Positions 15,876 to 19,969 of a DNA stretch of 19,969 bases are shown here, piece by piece. Origin of the DNA: CAZWCX01 sp964632945 (GTDB taxonomy: Bacteria > Planctomycetota > MHYJ01 > WSZJ01 > CAZWCX01); assembly GCA_964632945.1 (NCBI GenBank), contig CAZWCX010000126.1, positions 1-19,969 on the forward strand, written 5' to 3'. The notes below the pieces were generated by a model. It searched no databases, was not told where the DNA came from, and saw nothing but the letters and a program-made list of their open reading frames with translations. The translations under genes and the position numbers were made by a program. Each line of letters opens with the position of its first letter. Positions within the stretch are counted from its first letter, which is position 1.

Positions 15876-17918
15876 TCAGTCGGCCATTTGCCGCTTGACG
15901 TACCACATGGCCCCGGAACCCAGCACGAGCAGGGCGAACCCCACGCCGCAGCCGAGCATCAGGATCATGCTGTACTTGCTGCCGACGGCGGTCTCCGTGC
16001 GGGCGAGGAGTTTCAGGTTCGGCGTCTTGTAGGTGTTCGAGCAGTACTGCCGGTACGCCTCCGGGGTCAGAAAGCGGTCTCCCTCCACCTCGATGGTGCG
16101 GAAGATGCGGACCGGCAGCAGCACCAGGTTGGCGGCGAATTTCGGTTGCGCCGGCTTGCCGGCGATGTCGTACGCCTTGGGCGGCGTGAGGTACCGCACC
16201 TCGCAGGGGATCAAGCGCACGCCGAGACATCCCCACGCCCGCACCCGGCTCTTGCCCTCCTGGGCGCGGCGCTCGATCGGCACCCCGACCCGCGTGTCCG
16301 AGGTGAGGGCGAGATCGTTCCAGGCGCCGCCCGTGAAGCTTCGGGCCATGTCGCGCGCACGGTCCAGTTCGAGCGCAGGGAGTTCGTCCGCGGGAATGTC
16401 GGTGACCAGCCCCGTCTCCTGGCAGGACAGGGCGTAGAGGCCGTAGAACAGCCGTTCCAATCGCTGCAAGTCGGTGTTCGCGCGGACGGCGGACGGGTGG
16501 CCGTTGGGCTCGATGCGGGCGAGCGTGGTCAGGACGCTGCCGCCCAGCGATTCGATGAGGGACTCGCGCAGGGACCGGAAGGCGCGGGCGGCAACGCGAT
16601 AATACTCGGGAGCGGGTTCCAGGCGCAGCGGCGGGACCACGCCGTCGGGCTTGGACGTGACCGGCGGCGCGGAGCCGTCGTCCGGCGGCGGAACCGCGCG
16701 CGGCGCGAACTCCTCGCGGCCGATGTCGTCGAGTCCTTCCGCGTAGGGCGCGACCTTTCCCGCCTCGGACCGGGGCCGGCGATAGAACGTCTCCAGCACG
16801 CCCGCCTGCGTGGCCAGCCATCCGCCGTTCCACTTGGCCGCCCCCAACCCCGCTTCGCTGCGGGCCTGATCCACGAGCCGGTTCTGGAACCCCGCGGTTT
16901 CGGGACCGGAGAGCCGGCGCGCCAGTTGGTGTTCGAAGTCCGGGAGGGCGGGGAAGAGTTGGAAGACACAGTCCGGGGTGGCCGCCTTCTTGGCCGCGAC
17001 CTCCTTGTGGGCGAAGAGGCGTTCGCGGAACGTGGCCAACTTGGCCGGCGCCTTCGAGAGATTCTCGAACGAGTCCCCCGGCTTGAAGACGGCTCCGAAG
17101 TCCGCGGGAGTCAGCTGCGGAGTCGGTCCGACCAGCGCCTGCGTGGTCTGGGCGAGGACGCGGATCTCGTAGTCGAGGTCCTGGCGGCGGAACAGGACGT
17201 CGTACAGCAGGACCGCAGACAGGAGTCCCGCATCCGAATCGATGGCGAGGCCTCGCGCCGCGGCGAGATCGAGCCGGTGAAGATGCTTGAGGTCGGCGTG
17301 GCGGAGGAGGTAGCCGTACGGTTCCGTGTCCGGTTCCCCGCCGCCGACCGCATCGGCGGACTCCCGCACGCGCGTCTCCAGTTCCGCCGGATAGGGGGGC
17401 GCCTGGCCGCCCGCCATCAGGGCCGCGGCTACGTGAACGACGGCGAGGTCGCACGGCTCGCGCCGCGCCGCGTCGACCGCGTTGCGCTTCTCCACGAGCC
17501 GCTCCAGCAACTGATGGAGCAGCCAGGTCTTCCCCTGGATCTCGTTGCCGTTTCCGTTCCCCAGCACCAGCCGCAATCCGCCGAGCAACCCGTTGGCGTA
17601 TTCCTCGAAGACCGCGCGGGTCGCGTCGGTCGAGAAGATCAGCGGGATCTGCAACTTCTCCGCGGCTTTGGCGGCCGCTTCGAAACTCGGGAACGAGGCC
17701 TCCCGCAGCATGTGCAGGTCGGCCGGGAAGGGAACCAGGCGGAACTCCACGACGGAGCCCTGCGGATCCAGGCGCACGCCCCCTTCGCCGCTGAGCAAGT
17801 TGCGGCTCAAACCGCCCGCGGCGGGGGCGGGGTCGCCTTCCTGGCCGCGCAGCGGCGCGGCGAAGGGGAGGGTGGCGGCGAGGAGAACGGCGAGGACGGA
17901 CGCACGGCGACGGGACAT
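15876..17918 (-). CDS. Secreted, C-terminally membrane-anchored protein, function unknown
   Basis: A 680-aa protein with an N-terminal signal peptide (MSRRRASVLAVLLAATLPF, probable cleavage shortly after APLRG). A hydrophobic segment follows at about 650-673, then a short basic tail, so it should be a type I membrane protein with a large extracytoplasmic domain. The body is mostly helical in character with a Pro-rich stretch near 400. Cysteines occur mainly in the last third (SCQETG, WGCLG, IPCEV, YCSNTY), compatible with disulfides outside the cell. No catalytic motif or named family is recognisable. The start at 17918 is the only one giving a signal peptide; longer in-frame readings enter the antisense of the neighbouring gene. 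It is divergent from the acyl-CoA synthetase gene across 159 bp and has its own candidate promoter. Confidence 0.8.
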   Translation of the reverse strand: MSRRRASVLAVLLAATLPFAAPLRGQEGDPAPAAGGLSRNLLSGEGGVRLDPQGSVVEFRLVPFPADLHMLREASFPSFEAAAKAAEKLQIPLIFSTDATRAVFEEYANGLLGGLRLVLGNGNGNEIQGKTWLLHQLLERLVEKRNAVDAARREPCDLAVVHVAAALMAGGQAPPYPAELETRVRESADAVGGGEPDTEPYGYLLRHADLKHLHRLDLAAARGLAIDSDAGLLSAVLLYDVLFRRQDLDYEIRVLAQTTQALVGPTPQLTPADFGAVFKPGDSFENLSKAPAKLATFRERLFAHKEVAAKKAATPDCVFQLFPALPDFEHQLARRLSGPETAGFQNRLVDQARSEAGLGAAKWNGGWLATQAGVLETFYRRPRSEAGKVAPYAEGLDDIGREEFAPRAVPPPDDGSAPPVTSKPDGVVPPLRLEPAPEYYRVAARAFRSLRESLIESLGGSVLTTLARIEPNGHPSAVRANTDLQRLERLFYGLYALSCQETGLVTDIPADELPALELDRARDMARSFTGGAWNDLALTSDTRVGVPIERRAQEGKSRVRAWGCLGVRLIPCEVRYLTPPKAYDIAGKPAQPKFAANLVLLPVRIFRTIEVEGDRFLTPEAYRQYCSNTYKTPNLKLLARTETAVGSKYSMILMLGCGVGFALLVLGSGAMWYVKRQMAD

Positions 17919-17949
17919 GGCGAATCCCCGAACGGCAGGACCGTCGGCG

Positions 17950-17978
17950 AGGGTACACTGTGCCCGCGTCGAAGGCAA
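17950..17978 (-). promoter_or_regulatory. Candidate promoter for the membrane-anchored 680-aa protein gene
   Basis: On the minus strand TTGCCT (17978-17973) and TACCCT (17955-17950) are 17 bases apart, with a TG dinucleotide directly before the -10. The predicted start is near 17943, giving a leader of about 25 bases. The match is moderate. Confidence 0.35.
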
Positions 17979-18004
17979 ACGATAGTGCCGTCCGAGACAA
18001 AATC

Positions 18005-18033
18005 TGGACCCCCCGCGCGGGAGGTGCCATAGT
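18005..18033 (+). promoter_or_regulatory. Candidate extended -10 promoter for the acyl-CoA synthetase gene
   Basis: TGGACC (18005-18010) and CATAGT (18028-18033) are 17 bases apart, and TGC just before the -10 makes an extended -10 element. A perfect 10-bp palindrome, CCCGCGCGGG (18012-18021), lies in the spacer directly after the -35. The predicted start near 18040 leaves a leader of about 38 bases. Confidence 0.4.
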
Positions 18034-18064
18034 CGAGGGGGAAGGCCGCGCCGCCGCAATCCGG

Positions 18065-18071
18065 AAAGGAG
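18065..18071 (+). promoter_or_regulatory. Ribosome binding site fixing the acyl-CoA synthetase start
   Basis: AAAGGAG lies 6 bases before the ATG at 18078. It is a near-ideal Shine-Dalgarno sequence and sets this ATG as the start. Confidence 0.7.
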
Positions 18072-18077
18072 CCCGCC

Positions 18078-19969
18078 ATGAAGGACGTCATCTGGGAACC
18101 GACGCCCGAGATCGTCGCGAAGGCCAACATCACGCGCTTCATGCGTGCTCACGGCATCCCGGACGTCGCGGCCCTGCACCGGCGATCCGTGGAGGACATC
18201 CGCTGGTTCTGGGACGCGGCGCTCAAAGACCTCGGCCTGACCTGGAGCGCGCCCTACCGGCAGGTGCTCGACGATTCGCAGGGGATCGCGTGGGCGAAGT
18301 GGTTCGTCGGCGGCCGGATCGGCATCGTCGCCAACTGCATCGACCGCCACACCGCCGCAGGACGGGGCGGGCGCGTCGCCTACGTCTGGGAAGGGGACGA
18401 CGGGTCGGTCCGGACGGTGACCTACGCCGAGCTTTCCGCGCAGGCCTCCCAGGTGGCGAATTGGCTGCGCTCCGTCGGGATTCGCAAGGGGGACGCCGTC
18501 GGGATCTACATGCCCATGGTCCCCGAGATCGTCGCGGCGTTCTTCGGCATCCTCAAGGCCGGCGCGGTCGCGATTCCCGTCTTCTCCGGATTCGGGCCGC
18601 AGGCCCTCGCCGCGAGGCTCGAAGACGCCTCCGCCCGGATCCTCTTTACCGCCGACGGCTCCTACCGCCGGGGCAAGGAGATTGCGATCAAGAAGGAAGC
18701 GGACGCGGCCGCGGACCTCGTCCCGTGCCTGGCGCACGTGGTGATGCTCCGCCGCACCGGCGCCGCCGTGCCCTGGAATCCGCAGCGCGACCGCCGCTGG
18801 GAGGAGGTGATCGCCGTCCAGCCGTCCACCGCGGCCACGGAAGACACCGAAGCGGAGGATCGCGCCCTCATCCTCTACACGAGCGGAACCACCGGCAAGC
18901 CCAAGGGAACGGTCCACACGCACGCGGGCTGCCTCGCCCAGATGTGCAAGGAGATCGGCTATGCGTTCGACCTCAAGCCCGAGTCCGACGTCTTCTTCTG
19001 GGTGAGCGACATCGGCTGGATGATGGGACCGTGGGAGATGATCGGCGTCAGCGCCTTCGGCGGCACCTACGTCATCTACGAGGGGGCCCCCAACCACCCG
19101 AACCCGGACCGGTTGTGGCAGATGGTCGCCCGCCACAAGGTGACGACGCTCGGGATCTCGCCGACCGCCATTCGCCTGCTCATGTCTTCGGGCGACGAGT
19201 GGGTGGACCGGAACGACCTCTCGTCCCTCCGGTTGCTCGGCTCCACGGGCGAACCATGGGACCCGGAGAGCTACGGCTGGTACTTCCGCAAAGTCGGCGG
19301 CGGGCGTTGCCCGGTCATCAACATCTCGGGAGGAACGGAGATCGTCGGCTGCCTGCTCTCGCCGCTGCCGATCACGTCGCTGAAACCGTGCACCCTGCGC
19401 GGTCCCGGCCTCGGGATGGACGTCGACGTCTTCGACGAGGAGGGAAAGCCGATCCGCGGCGGCATCGGTCACCTGGTCTGCAAGCAGCCCGCCCCGTCGA
19501 TGACCAAGGGGTTCCTCAACGACCCGCAGCGGTACCTGGACACCTACTTCTCCCGCTGGCCTCACGTCTGGTATCACGGCGACTGGGCGAAGGTCGACGA
19601 GGACGGCTTCTGGTTCCTCTACGGGCGCTCGGACGACACGATCAAGATCGCGGGCAAGCGCATCGGTCCGGCCGAAGTCGAGGCGGCTCTCATCGAGCAC
19701 GACGCCGTCACGGAGGCGGCCGCCATCGGCGTTCCGCACGACATCAAGGGAGAAGGCGTGGTCTGCTTCGTCGTCCTGGGTCCGGGGCGAACCCCCTCGG
19801 AGCCGTTGCGGGAGGAACTCCGCGAACAGGTCGTGAAACACCTCGGCAAGACGGTGAAGCCCGAGGCGCTCAAGTTCGTCAAGGCGCTGCCCAAGACGCG
19901 GTCGGCCAAGATCGTGCGCGGCGCCATCCGCAAGAAGTGGCTGGGCGAACCGGTGGGGGACCTCGCGAG
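18078..19969 (+). CDS. Acyl-CoA synthetase (AMP-forming), Acs-type, 3' end cut by window
   Basis: 630 codons are open to the window edge, so only the last few tens of residues should be missing compared with Acs proteins of about 650 aa. Adenylate-forming motifs appear in order: the phosphate-binding loop TSGTTGKPKG at 268-277, VSDIGWMMGPWE, the adenine-binding motif NISGGTE at 415-421, YGRSDD at 515-520 with the hinge aspartate, and PKTRSAKI with the catalytic lysine K611. The enzyme activates a carboxylic acid with ATP to an acyl-AMP and then forms acyl-CoA in the cytoplasm. K611 is in the position that is commonly acetylated to regulate Acs enzymes. The motif lacks the WWQTE tryptophans of true acetyl-CoA synthetase, so the substrate is probably a longer or branched acid such as propionate, butyrate or acetoacetate. 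A strong ribosome binding site supports the start. Confidence 0.92.
   Translation, partial: MKDVIWEPTPEIVAKANITRFMRAHGIPDVAALHRRSVEDIRWFWDAALKDLGLTWSAPYRQVLDDSQGIAWAKWFVGGRIGIVANCIDRHTAAGRGGRVAYVWEGDDGSVRTVTYAELSAQASQVANWLRSVGIRKGDAVGIYMPMVPEIVAAFFGILKAGAVAIPVFSGFGPQALAARLEDASARILFTADGSYRRGKEIAIKKEADAAADLVPCLAHVVMLRRTGAAVPWNPQRDRRWEEVIAVQPSTAATEDTEAEDRALILYTSGTTGKPKGTVHTHAGCLAQMCKEIGYAFDLKPESDVFFWVSDIGWMMGPWEMIGVSAFGGTYVIYEGAPNHPNPDRLWQMVARHKVTTLGISPTAIRLLMSSGDEWVDRNDLSSLRLLGSTGEPWDPESYGWYFRKVGGGRCPVINISGGTEIVGCLLSPLPITSLKPCTLRGPGLGMDVDVFDEEGKPIRGGIGHLVCKQPAPSMTKGFLNDPQRYLDTYFSRWPHVWYHGDWAKVDEDGFWFLYGRSDDTIKIAGKRIGPAEVEAALIEHDAVTEAAAIGVPHDIKGEGVVCFVVLGPGRTPSEPLREELREQVVKHLGKTVKPEALKFVKALPKTRSAKIVRGAIRKKWLGEPVGDLA

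Noticed and set aside
15876..19841. Minus-strand reading of 1321 codons that would extend the 680-aa protein upstream
   Set aside because: The extra part is antisense to the acyl-CoA synthetase gene. A proper signal peptide begins only at 17918, so the real gene starts there.
1..19969. tRNA or rRNA genes, insertion sequences, attachment sites and CRISPR arrays
   Set aside because: I found no cloverleaf-like sequence, transposase motif, terminal inverted repeat pair or regular direct-repeat array. I could not run a covariance-model or repeat search.

Overview
The window is one stretch of very GC-rich bacterial chromosome with densely packed genes. AsmA-like, lipoprotein and periplasmic-TPR genes point to a diderm (Gram-negative-type) bacterium. 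The gene mix (tandem TMTC-like TPR glycosyltransferases, HDOD, a large SWIM-SNF2 protein) and the composition would suit Planctomycetota, Acidobacteriota or a related lineage, but this placement is inference. I see no tRNA, rRNA, insertion sequence, phage gene or CRISPR array.

Left block, minus strand (1-7611). A promoter close to the sigma-70 consensus drives a tightly coupled operon. It encodes an HDOD-domain regulator (7549-6644), a dynamin-like membrane GTPase with an intact P-loop (6647-4752) and a second membrane GTPase with an altered P-loop (4755-3043). Each junction is an ATGA overlap. After 193 bp, a separate promoter drives a SWIM zinc-finger/SNF2 ATPase gene (2849 to beyond base 1) that is cut by the window edge inside its helicase domain.

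Middle block, plus strand (7722-15178). Divergent from the HDOD operon is a three-gene operon: a 981-aa AsmA-like envelope protein, then two tandem paralogous multi-pass membrane proteins with C-terminal TPRs (DUF1736/TMTC-like, probable GT-C-fold glycosyltransferases). Both paralogs start with GTG inside a GTGA overlap. The 238-bp divergent intergenic region carries both promoters and a perfect 11-bp inverted repeat that straddles the -35 box of the HDOD promoter, as an operator would.

Right block (15194-19969). A small coiled-coil lipoprotein gene (plus) converges on a gene for a 680-aa secreted, C-terminally anchored protein of unknown function (minus). That gene is divergent from an acyl-CoA synthetase gene (plus), which runs off the right edge. 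The synthetase has the Acs architecture, but its acyl-pocket motif lacks the tryptophan that restricts true acetyl-CoA synthetases to acetate.

Taken together, most of the window concerns the envelope: membrane-remodelling GTPases, an AsmA-like lipid-transport-type protein, and probable extracytoplasmic glycosyltransferases. The HDOD plus dynamin-like pair operon facing the AsmA/TMTC operon across a shared regulatory region is the best candidate here for an undescribed functional module.
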